From NCBI GenBank assembly GCA_916613615.1, contig OU744723.1, positions 30,270,296 to 30,334,295 of the forward strand: a DNA stretch of 64,000 bases, given 5' to 3'. Every line of letters begins with the position of its first letter. Within the stretch, counting starts at the first letter, position 1. The notes beneath the pieces were generated by a model. That model was not told where the DNA came from and did not search any database. It saw only the letters and a program-made list of their open reading frames with translations. Source of the DNA: Steromphala cineraria. Lineage: Eukaryota; Mollusca; Gastropoda; Trochida; Trochidae. A program made the translations under genes and the position numbers. Positions 34,701 through 46,700 of this stretch are shown one piece after another.

Positions 34701-37700
34701 GCAGCCGCCTGCATGATTGATAAACTGAATGTTCCTGAATGTCATATTCTTCCTTTTGGAGGAGATACTTAAGAGGCAGAAAGTGAGGAAAAAGACTGGA
34801 TCAACCATTGCCTGACTCTTATGTCACGAGATCTGCAAAAGGATGACTATGTAGCCTGGGGTGCCTTCCATGCTTCCCTTCAACCTGGAGAACCAATTGA
34901 GGCCGGTATAAGTTCTCTCCTACCACTCTTCAAGGAAAAGGCAGCCACTATTGCCATGATTAAGCATGGCATGTCAGTGATAAAAACAACTACAGAGCAC
35001 TGTAACCCAGGCCAAGTTCCAGTCATGGCCGTCGACCAACCACTGTTTGCATTGGCAAAATACGTTCATGTTGGGAGGTCTTCATATTGAAATAGCTCTT
35101 TGGAGAATGATTGGAGATTTACTTGAAGATTCAGGATGGACCTCAGCACTTACTGAAGCAAGCATTGCCTCATCAGGAGTAGCAGATTCGTTCATCTCAG
35201 TGTCACATGTAACAAAAGCCAGACATGCACATCAAGTTTCAATTGTTGCATTCTCAAAACTTCAACAAGATGCCTTTCGATCCTTCAAAGAAAACCATGC
35301 TGAAGAATCTATTGAAGATTGGAAGAAGAAGATGACAGAGACAAGTCCAATGTTCAAATATTGGAACTTGATTCTTCATCTTCAGACATTGGTTATGATA
35401 TTTGTTCGATCACATCGTGAAAGAAACATGTCCCTGTATGTCAAAGTACTGGAAATCTTGACTCCGTGTTTTTTTGCTCTTGATAACATAAACTATGCAC
35501 GGTGGTTGTCAGTGCACATTCGAGATTTGAAATCTCTTTCAGATACCAGAAGAGAAGCAATGCAAAATTGCTGGGTTTTCCCCAAAACAAATAACCCATT
35601 TTCTGCCATGCCACTTGACTAAGCACATGAACAAAATAACAAACTTGTGAAGGATTCTGGAGGCGCAGTTGGCTTAACTGAAAACCCGGCGGCATTTCAT
35701 AGATGGATGGTGTCTGGACCAGAACAAGCAAGGATTTTGAAGGAATTCGAAAATCAAAGTGGGTACAAAGATGCAAAAAATCATGAACAAGGATTTGTCA
35801 CACAACAGACATTTCAAGACCAAGTCAAAAGGTTATGTGACACAATTGCTTTCATGGGAAATCCTTTCCAGGAAGAATCTGAGGAGTTAATGACTCTAGA
35901 TGAACATGATTGCGTGGATGGAAGTGTTGTGAAAGCTTTGAACTCCATAGAGAAGACAGGTAAGGACAGATATGAACAATTTGTCAAGGATGTATTTGTT
36001 GAAAGAACAGTCTCTATTCACTGCCCAATCAAGAAAAACCACCTTCCTCTTTTCAAGCGCAGACAGCCAAAATCACACATGAAGTCCAAGCATCAGACAA
36101 TAGACCTGAAAAATGATTATGGTCTATTCAGCCAAATGTTCATCGCTTTCCAAGTACGTGAATCTGATTTGAATCAGTTCTTCTCCCACGAAAACCATCC
36201 CTGGCCTCCCTCCATATCAATCCATGGACAGCTGCGCCTTCCCAACTGCAAGTCAGAGTTGCTTGATTGTCTAGATATTCCTGAGGACGAAACCCTACAG
36301 GTTATTGATGTCAAAATATTTGATGGAGCTGCCATAGTCCATGCCCTGCAGAGAGGGGAATCAAGAACGTTTGGTGACTACTGTGACACAGTTTTCATGC
36401 CTTGGATAAGACATCAACTGCAGACCTGTAAACGTGTAGACATTGTTTGGGACACGTACAAAGAAGATAGTCTGAAGAACGCTACAAGAGAAAAAAGAGG
36501 AAAAGGCCTTAGGAGAAAAGTTTATCGTGTTACTAGATTACCCCAGAACTTTTCCTCTTTTTTGAAAGATTCCAAGAACAAAGAAGAGCTGTTTGCACTA
36601 TTGACCAAGAGAGTTGCTGAGAGCAGCTTCCAAGATGGTAAGTTGGTTATAATAACAGATGGTCCAAGTGTTGTAATCAGGGGTAGTGAAGAGGAAATGA
36701 CCCCTACAAATCAAGAAGAAGCCGACACAAGAATCTGCCTCCATGTCAAGAATGCCATACAGAGAGGTGCAATCAACATTCTTGTATCAACAGTTGACAC
36801 AGATGTTGTTGTCATATTGCTGGGTATCTTTGTCCACCTGCTCGACATCGCACCCTCTTTACAGCTTAGGGTGGCTTTTGGGAAAGGGAAGCATTTCAGA
36901 TTCTACAACATCAACAAGATTTACAACAAACTTGGCAATCAGAAATGCAAGGCTCTTCCTTTCTTTCATGCCTTAACCGGATCTGACACAACATCTCAGT
37001 TTTGAGGAAAGGGAAAGAAAAGTGCCTGGAAGACTTGGCAGTGCTTTCAAGAAGCCACAGAGGATTTACAATACCCAGCATCTCATCCTTTCGAGTCAAT
37101 GGACATGGAGTCACATGTTTTTGCTACTGTTGAGCTTTTCATCTGTCTTCTGTTTGACAGCACCACATCTATCACTGATGTCAATGAACTAAGACAGGAA
37201 TTATTCTGCCGTGGACGCAAGATTAAGCTCATGCACCACCTGCCACCTACAAAAGATGCTCTCTTCCAACATGTAAAAAGAAGTTTGTATCAAGCAAGTC
37301 TGTGGCTAACTTTTTTATCTCCTGAGCAAGAAGTACCACTCCCTGATCTCTTTGGATGGAAAAGACATGAAAGCATGTGGAAGCCTGAGTGGATAACACT
37401 TCCGGAGGCATCAAAAAGTTGCAGAGAACTTATCAAGTGCGGCTGCAAATCTCTGCCAGTGTGTTCAAAAAAGTGTGTGTGCAAATTGATGCAGCTTCAG
37501 TGTACATAACTTTGCAACTGCAAGGGGAACTGCTAAGGTAAATCATTTAGACATTTATTCGAATGAACACTGATTAAAAAATCCTCCATATCAAACTATT
37601 GAACGCTTTTTTTTATAAATTGCATTTAAAAAAATCTTTTTTTACAATTTGTAATTGTTTTATTGAATAGATCATACCTAATAACATATATTTAGCCGTT

Positions 37701-40700
37701 TCAAACATATCAATAGGCTAAATAACAACTGAATTATGCCATTTCAAAACTTTAGCGGCCATCTTGTCAGCCATCTTGGATTTTGAAAAAAGTAGGTCAC
37801 CAACATCGGGCAAAATTTCATGCTTTAATCCGGCATGTAACGATCATTTCAATTAGCCACCTGACTAGATGAACTTACTCATTACTTTCATTTTCTTTTC
37901 TTCATCTTTAATGAACCATAAGTATTTGACACAAGCTGGCTTTCTTTTATGAATGTCTTTTCTTGTATTACCAACCACTTAAAGTATTGTTTTGCGACCT
38001 GCCCATATTTCCTTCCCTCTGTTATACCATTTGCCTGCTGCATCTCCTATTCTTTCGACACTTTTCTTTGGTTTGCATATTTTGTCGTTTTTCAGTTCTT
38101 CCACTGCCTTGTAAGTTGCTGTTTCTTTCAGGGTTTTGAAGCACTGGATAGAAAACATATCTTGATCTAGCTCCTCCAATTCTTCATACATTTCATCTTT
38201 CCTACCCGATTCAACAATGACTGACCTTTCTGATCCTGAGTATTTCTTTTTTCCGAAGTTGTGGATTTGTTGTTCTTCCGAGGCTTGTCCCCCATCTTTA
38301 GGCATTATATGTGGGACTGTTTTCTTGTCTTCTTCTATCTGTGTTTGCTCAATGTAAAAGACTTCCAGATCTCTTTTGTGTCTGCTAGTTCCTGTCTTGT
38401 CTCTTGATATGTCAACACAGTAGTGACCGCTAGATGTGAGGTTGAGGCTTACTGACTTCTTAAACATTTCAGCCCTGTCAGATTCGAAATCTTACTTTGT
38501 CCCAGCTTTCTTCAGAGATTCTTTGCTCAAAAGCATTGGAATGTCAGCATCCACCTCCTCTGTTCAAATCTTGCAATCTGTTTCACCAATTGTTAATGGT
38601 ATTGTAGCTGTCATTGATGACACCATCTTCACTCCATCTCCAAATCAATTACTGCCAATAATTACTTCCTATTTGTTTTTCTGACTTAAGTTCAGCACGA
38701 AATGGTCAAACCACTGTCTCCAGTTGTGATGCTTTCACTGAATATCCTCTTCAGAGCAGATTTAACTGTCTGATATTTCCTGTCATATGCTGCTGTTAGT
38801 ACCAACTGTCTTTCTTTAGTTGAACAATTTGTACAGTCTAAAAGTTTGAATGCAAGAATTGTATCAGGAAAATCCAACATATATCTTTTGCACATTCCAT
38901 TTCTTCTCTCAAATTCTAAAATGTATTCATTCAAGCCTTTGCCTTAGCCTGACCAGTAAGTGTGAGAGTAACTGCTAATGCTTCTGTAACTAGACTCTAA
39001 ACATTTAGCTCATTTTTCCAAACTTCATAAACGCTGTCTCCTTTCAATAGTGGTGGTGATTTAGAATTCACAGCCATTTTCATCTTCAAAAGCTCTGCCA
39101 CCATGTAAATCTGCTTATCTCACCTTAGTGATATGGCCACTGCTTTGTTCCTCTGAGGTCCTCAAGTCTACTGCCCATCTACTGCTCAGCTTACCTCACA
39201 GGCTGTTACATCATTGTACCCAAGCTGGAGTGTCTCTCAATTATACATAGCACAGGTATGCTTGGGTTCACTTAAAGAGTCACTTAGCTGTTTGATTATA
39301 GTCAATATCAAGCATTGCGCAGACACGCAAATATCCAAAACTAGTTGGTTGCGTTCCCTGGAAGCAAGGTGTCTCGCAAAATCTCGTGACTTACAGGCCC
39401 TATTGTTTCCAAGAAAATCAGAAAAAAATAAAAGAAACCAGAATAAACAAAGTAGCAAAAAGACACCACTACACCAAAATATCTAACCAAATACCTAGTT
39501 TTGCACTTAGTTCAAATTGTCTCCAAGTAACAAGAGAAAAATTACAACTTCGGAATAACCAAAACCTGATACCAAGCTTCTTAAACAAATATTCCACAGA
39601 TTTTGAGATAAAAGGCCCTACCCCTATAAGCACTACTAAGTTCAATTTATTTCCCATGGAAACAAAAATATATTAACATTTCAGAAGAACTAAAAAGCAA
39701 AGGGCACCACTCCACAACTAGATCTAATCTTTTACCAGTATACCAAGTTTCATTAAAAATATTGAATGTTTTTTAGATATGGCTCAAAAATTAAATTTCA
39801 GTTTTGGAATCTTGGAATCACCGAAAACATTATGTCTCCTGCAAAGCTTTATAGGGGAAATTGTATAAGATAATTCTTTATTGCCCCTAAGGGAATTTGT
39901 GGTACATTTAAGTGAGCATTAAATTCAAAATTGTATACGAAACAGCAATTTAGGACTTACTTCTGGGCTGGGGTGAGTGGACATTGATATTTCAAGTCAG
40001 ATAACAGATTTAAAGCCCTGATCTAGGATTAATTGTTTCCAAAAACATTTGTCCCCAATTTTAACTTCACAAGTCTAGAATTTAGCTTTCTAAAATCAAT
40101 GATGATTGTGGAAACCTCAAAAAAGTTAAAAGTTAACGGACAACTAGCACAAGCAAGTCACGAACTACCCCCAACTTTCCATCCAATGTCCACAGCAGAC
40201 AGAGTTGTCTACCCTTGAATGTCTGGAGCACTGAGCCCTTGCTCTGAACCCCTCACACGAAGTGCTGCACTATATTGGTGCACAAGGAGCACACAGATCC
40301 ATGTGTAGGCCTCACCTGTTCGTCAACGTCTGACTCCAGGTATCCTCCCTTGGTGGTGAGAGCATGTGCCAAGGGATGGTCGTCTGACTCATTGAGACAC
40401 TCGCACCCAGCCTTGTTGATAAACGTGCACAGGTCCATCTGCAACAAGCCAAGTACAGTACAGGCTCATCTTCAGCAGAGTTACTCATACAACATGCCAA
40501 GTTTCATTCAGCACTTTTATCTCATTCTAGACTAAACGTCAAAAGTGGCTTTCACTTTTGCTTGTTGTGCTAATACACCTACAATTTATAGTCTTCAAAT
40601 CTTCATGAAATTATGTGTTCAAACACCAAATTTTATTCAAATCAGATGATTACTGGAGGCTGGAGGGTATCTAATTTTTTTCTCTTGGTGACTGTTAAAC

Positions 40701-43700
40701 TAAATTTCAATCATTTATTCTAACATGACACGAAAAATAGTTTGAAAATACTGCGTTCTGATTGGTTACTCGTAAACATTTTGGAGTAATTATTTCGCCG
40801 ATAATCACCTCTAAATATTTACGACCGCTTCACTGCGTATACAATCTGCACTCAGCGACTTTCTGTTTACAACAGACATGTTGGCGACGACACTTTAAAT
40901 TTCAATATCAGAAACTTGTCGACATTTTGAAACACCTACAAATTTTAATCGAATAACCAGGTTCCTGTTTGAAGTGTTTCTTACTGCTTCGCGATGTAAA
41001 TTTATCACAGTCCACAGGTTTATAAACAAAATCAACGATTTTACACCTCTCATACAGCGATTCGTCAAATGAACGGAAGGGACTTTAATTTCGCAGAATA
41101 TTGTCACTGCCCCTACCTCTAATTTACAAGTGACCACTTCTCCTGTCACAGGGTTCCAAACCATGACACAATATATAACTTTCTTGACAGCTTCCACTAA
41201 GTTTGAAACAGTTCACCGACACGTAGTAAACAACTATTTTCAGAGTAACGTCCCTTGATTTGGTCAGTCCTTGTCGCTCTTGTAGGGGTGATGGGTCGAC
41301 CCATGTATTTTGGTAAAAAATCGTAACTTTAACGACATTGAAATCTGTTAATATGCCCAATAGATTACAGATTAGTCTATTTAAACACGTTTTTTCTGTA
41401 TGTAATGACATTTTAATTGTTATGCGTTCTTTATGAAAGTGGACTGTACCGTTGTTTTGCAAGTGAGTGGAACCGGTCTGCACCGGTTTGACATAATCAC
41501 ATTGCTTTTGCGCAAGTCAAAATAGTTCCACTTTTTTTACTAATTAGTCATGTTAGAATGGTGATAAATCCATTCTGCAAGCTCGGTTTGAAATTATATT
41601 TAGGGGTAAAGAATCCACGACATACAACCCAAAAATACAAAACAGAATGGATTTATCCCCTAATTCAATAAAGAGAAATTTGATCAAATCGCCCATTCAG
41701 TTAACGTTTATACAAATTAATGACATGAAGAAAAATAAATAAAAAGGCAATCACTTGGACTCTGACTTTGATATTATAGCCATTGTGTAAGTTGCGATAG
41801 CCTGTTTTTTATAAAGGATTAATGAAAAACGAATCAGACAAACGAATTTTAAAACTGCTTGAAAGTTTGTCAAATGGGGATATTTTATGAATGCTTCTTG
41901 AGATAACTTGAGATAACATGCATAATAACATCATATAGTATTTACTTTGAAATTAATGCCCTCTATTCTGATCATTTGACGGTACTTATTTCCTGTCAGA
42001 GTCACATGTTGAATATGCAGATAAGGTTTCAACCAACATAGGGGTTTGATGTAGCTGCTGTCAAAAGACTGAAAACAACAGCCCAACATTTCACGTCTTT
42101 CTAGAGAACAAAGTTTCTCCTACGAATTACGTTGAGAACAGTTGAGTGTTTTCTGAGAAAAAGAATTTGGTGTCTATGATTTTGAGTTTTTAGCTCATCT
42201 GGCCTGTAAGGCCACGCCCTAAAAACCTATTTTCATCTTCTTCTCCAGAAGCATAAGGCCTAGAAAGCTGAAACTTACTGTACAGACTCCTTGACTAGTG
42301 AGGATTATTAATTGTAGCTTTGATGGCCCTGTGACCCCTAATAAGGGCCACAGGGCATAAGCCCTAAAAACCTATTTTCATCTTCTTCTCCAGAACCATG
42401 AGGCCTTGAAAGCTAAAAGTTTGTGTACAGACTCCTTGGCTATTGAGGATTATAAATTGTAGCTTTGGGCGACCTGTGACCCCTAATAAGGGCCACAGGG
42501 GCCACGCCCTAAAAACCTATTTTCATCTTCTTCTACAGGACCATGAGGCCTAGAAAGCTGAAACTTGGTGTACAGACTCCTTGACTAGTGAAGATTTAAA
42601 TTGTAGCTTTGGTGGCCCTGTGACCCCTAATAAAGGCCACAGGGGCCACACCCTAAAAACCTATTTTCATCTTCTCCAGAAGCATTTGTGTACAGACTCC
42701 TTGACTAGTGAGGATGATGAATTGTAGCTTTATAATAATAACTAGATTAGCGTTTGCGGGATACCGCAAAAGCAGAGCAGCCCCGGAACTTTGGGTTTCG
42801 CCTTACCCTGTTCCGCCTTTTACAGGCCTCACCAAATTGGGAATTTTCTCGTGACCTTGACCTTTGACACTCAAGGTCACACAATCAATGAACACATTTC
42901 ATTGAGTATAACATTATTGTAATGAAATAAAGTGTTAAAAATTAAATTAATCCATTTTCTCCATATATGTTTACCTTGCTGTGACCTTGACCTTCAACAG
43001 TTAGTACCCAAAACTTTTTGTAAATGTTGTACTTCTCAAGAGATAATATATACAAAATCTTAACTTCATAGCACAAAAACTTTTCAAGTTATTGTGTTTA
43101 CAAGGAATTGCAATAACTCATATCTCATGACCTTGACCTTTGACCTTCAAGGTCACACAATCATTGAACACTTTTTATTGAGTATAACAATCATGTATTG
43201 ATTAAAAGTGATCATAGTTAAAATTAAGCATTTTCGCTAAACCATGCTTAAGTCATGACCTTGCTGTGACCTTGACCTTTGACAGATTGAAGCCGAAACC
43301 TTTTCAAATTTTTTTACTTTTCCAAGGATGATATATACCAAGTTAGAGCTTCATAGCACAAAAACTTTTCAAGTTACCGTGTTTACAAAGAATTTTGTGG
43401 TGATTTTATAACTCGTGACCTTGACCTTTGAACTTGAAAGTGAACACGTCATAATGATTCCCTGGAAGTATTAACATTTAGACATGTTCATGAGTTCTGA
43501 AAAGCTAAATGGGATAAAGTTATACCCCAATTTAGTGCATTTTGTAATAACTCATAACTCATGACCTTGACCTTTGACCTTCAAGGTCACACAATCATTG
43601 AACACTTTTTATTGAGTATAACAATCATGTATTGATTAAAAGTGTTCATAGTTAAAATAAAGCATTTTCGCTAAAACATGCTTACGTCATGACCTTGCTG

Positions 43701-46700
43701 TGACCTTGACCTTTGACGGATTGTAGCCAAAACCTTTTCAAAATTTTTTACTTTTCCAAGGATGATATATACCAAGTTAGAGCTTCATAGCACAAAAACT
43801 TTTCAAGTTATCGCGTTCACAAGGAATTCTTAGAGTGAATACATAGCTCGTGACCTTGACCTTTGACCTTGAAAGTGAACGTGTCAAAATCGTTCCCGCG
43901 AGGTATGAGTAGTAAGGTATGAATAAGAGTTCTGGAAAGCTTAGTGGAAAAAAGCCGCCTATATGCAGTGTTTAAAGTATTGCCCGTCAGCCAGTTCTTG
44001 AACTGGCTACTTTTTGGTCAGGACTGGTAACTTTTTGGTCAGGACTGGTAACTTTTCAATGTTTTTCTTAAATTTCCCAAAGGAATTGACCAATGAATTT
44101 TCAGGACAGGCTATATTTCCAATCTATTTTATACACTGCTATTGCTTAATTTTATGATTGGTGACCCTGTGGCCTCTACAAAGGGGGAATCACATTGGCC
44201 ACACTCTACATCATAGTTGATGATGAAGCCTGATGAGCTACAGAGCCAATGGCTCTATTCTTTATCAGAACTACCTATCCTTACTGTTCTTTATGTTATT
44301 AGTAAATGTCTGATAGTTTAAGACATACAGTCCTTCTTAAACTAGTTTATGTGAGTGACGGTCTATGCAAGGAGGGAGACAAGAAATGACTACTGACGTG
44401 ACCCTTGACCAGCGACTCCTCGCCCCCAGCTCCCCCGTCCTCCGAGTCCCCCCCGTAGTAGTGGACTATCTTCTCCTCCAGCTTGGTGGGGTTGGCCCCC
44501 GTCAGTGTCTCCAGCTTCACCTTGCTGCGGTACAGGATGAAGGTCGGCATGACCGTCACGCCCTGCTTCAGGGTCGTCTCCTGCAGAACACACATTACAT
44601 ACACACTTTCTTTGATTCATAATTCAGTAAATTATCTCTGGTGTACATATATGTATAGATAAATAATATCCACATATTTTCTACTGTGACAGTGTGGAAT
44701 AAATAAATACATCAACAAGATTGCATATATATGATACCTTGTTTCATAGATTACAGGTAATCTAATTACCTTGCGATTTGATTTCACATTCATGAGCTAC
44801 TAAACAAGTACTAAATACTCAAAAGTAGGATTAGCAGATCTCAGGGACTGGTTTTGTAGATCGTACGGTGTAGAGCAGTTTACGAAACAATGCCCTTGGC
44901 TGCAGGTTTTCACATGCTTCATCAAATTGAGAGTCCTGAGGACTTAGAGTAGCTGGCCACCTCATTGTACTGCAGTACTTGCCGTTTCCAACATCATAAT
45001 ATATAGTACTTTTGGTTATAAAAATAAAATCATTTCACTATGTACCCTTGAAAATACCATAACGTCAACAAAATGGAATATTTTCTAGTGCTATTTTACA
45101 AGAGGCAAACCTGTTTTATTTAATTTTTCTTTACAATTAGAATTATTTTATATGTCTAGGTGGCTGATAGATTCAAATATTCTAACTATACTATTGGACC
45201 ATGAGATTACTTTAGAGGTTGTCACAGACAGACACTGGATGACTCGTGTTGATATCATCAGAACCGGCTCGGTTTTCTTGGTTGTATTTGATTTCTCTAG
45301 TATGCTGAGCAGATTATTATAATGTTTTGATTAATACACAGATATAATACTTATAAAGCCCTGATGATAAAAAATAAAATCATAGAATAATTAGATTAAT
45401 TTCCTTGTCAAGATCACAAGGACAATAACGCTCAATAAATTAAGAATATAAGATTAATTGTTTTTGTATTTCTGAATGGTAAATCAATTGAGTTAATAAA
45501 TACATGCAACTCTTTATCAACAATGATAATTTGTTTTGGCTTAGCCACAGATTTCTTAAAAGTTACAGTACTGCAAATATGTCTTTCATTATTGGCTTTT
45601 GGAATGTTATTTTACAAAATAAGATGAAATATATACAAATATAAATATGAGAAGAAAAAAGTTATGGTTTAAATAAAATGATAAATAATGAATTCAATGC
45701 TTATTTTATATATGTTTTCATGCTTTATGAAAACGAAAAATAATTTTGATGAATGTGAACAATTGAATTTTTTCTGCTATATGAGATTTTAGTCATTTTA
45801 CTTTCTTATGATATTAGCACAAACAACAAAGAGACGAACTTATTCAGGTCCAAAACTTTATATTGATGTGTTCATATGACATGTTGGTCAACCATTGTCA
45901 GGTTTGATTGATAATGTAAGAGTTTTTCAAAAACTACAATATTTAATAAATGCAGTAAAATTACACATGATACTCAAAGGAAGAGAATTCTGAGAATTGA
46001 GTTCCGAAGGTTATGAGCTGCTTGAAGATGTTCCCTTCGCACGAAACTAGAAATACCATTGTCTAATTGCTGCCATATGGTGAATGCCACAATACAATAA
46101 GGGCGGAGTGTCTTTCCAGACATTTTCTGATGAAACTTTTTCAGGAACGTTCCCGGACAACCCTGCTTGGTTCGTGTGTGGTCATTACACGGAATCACAA
46201 GGCTACTGCAACATCAGTGAAGCAAGCTTGTTTGTGAGATGTATTTCGGGGAAAGTGATGCAATTATCCACAACTGTCATCCATCTTAATGAATGATAAA
46301 TAAATACCACCATTGGCCTACCTCACATTGATCAACATCTATTTTCAGGAAAACAGCATTCGGGTATTTGGTACTAAGTTCCAAAAACACAGGTGCAATC
46401 CTTGTGCATGGTCCACACCTGAAATTTGAACATTCGTTAGACCCTTGAGATAAGATGTTAAAAATTCTGATTTGCTATATATATGTATATATATACACAA
46501 AGAACTTAATTAAGCACCCCCCACTTTTTCAAACAGAAAAACACTGCTAATAATAAACAAAACAAATGTACAGGCAAACAATAAGGATGTTTTAATAGAA
46601 TGGTCATCTACCAGTGTAGAAACGAAAAATTCATACGGTTTACGATTCACTGTGACTGAATAACTTGTTTTACAAAAACTTGGTATTTTTTAGTCAAAAT

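Larger units (their letters stand above)
32020..37867 (+). mobile_element. Academ-like DNA transposon, decayed
   Basis: Terminal inverted repeats TAGTCAGGTGGCTAA are found at 32020 and, inverted, up to 37867. They extend 58-68 bases (32020-32087 and 37810-37867) with one 10-base indel, and share CGTTAC(A)GCCGGATTAAAGC-type sequence. A 3-bp GAT flanks both sides (32017-32019, 37868-37870). One long broken gene lies between them, plus a nested MITE at 32806-33130. Academ elements are known for 3-4 bp target duplications and an XPG/FEN-type nuclease, which fits. Inserted in TXNL1 intron 4, antisense to the host gene. Confidence 0.78.
42187..44262 (+). mobile_element. F1 element with nested F3 and a small MITE
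   Basis: It starts with TTTTTAGCTCATCTGGCCTG, has four core units to about 42732, is interrupted by F3 (42741-43954) and a small MITE (43975-44149), and ends with TTGATGATGAAGCCTGATGA and the GAGCCAATGGCTC hairpin. The 3' part is nearly identical to 3520-3643. Confidence 0.75.

Noticed and set aside
33180..37533. Ordinary host gene with introns at the stops
   Set aside because: Sequence on both sides of each stop is continuous with the conserved protein and no splice sites flank them; TIRs and a target duplication mark a transposon.
40895..41483. Two overlapping minus-strand ORFs of 100 and 119 codons
   Set aside because: No motif, biased composition, inside a possible MITE; no support as genes.
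44365..44622. Open frames on the plus strand and in another minus frame across TXNL1 exon 3
   Set aside because: GC-rich shadow frames of the real exon; no family resemblance.
45974..46198. LINE C-terminal fragment on the minus strand
   Set aside because: Resemblance is confined to a few residues ([12 protein letters not shown]); not enough to call.
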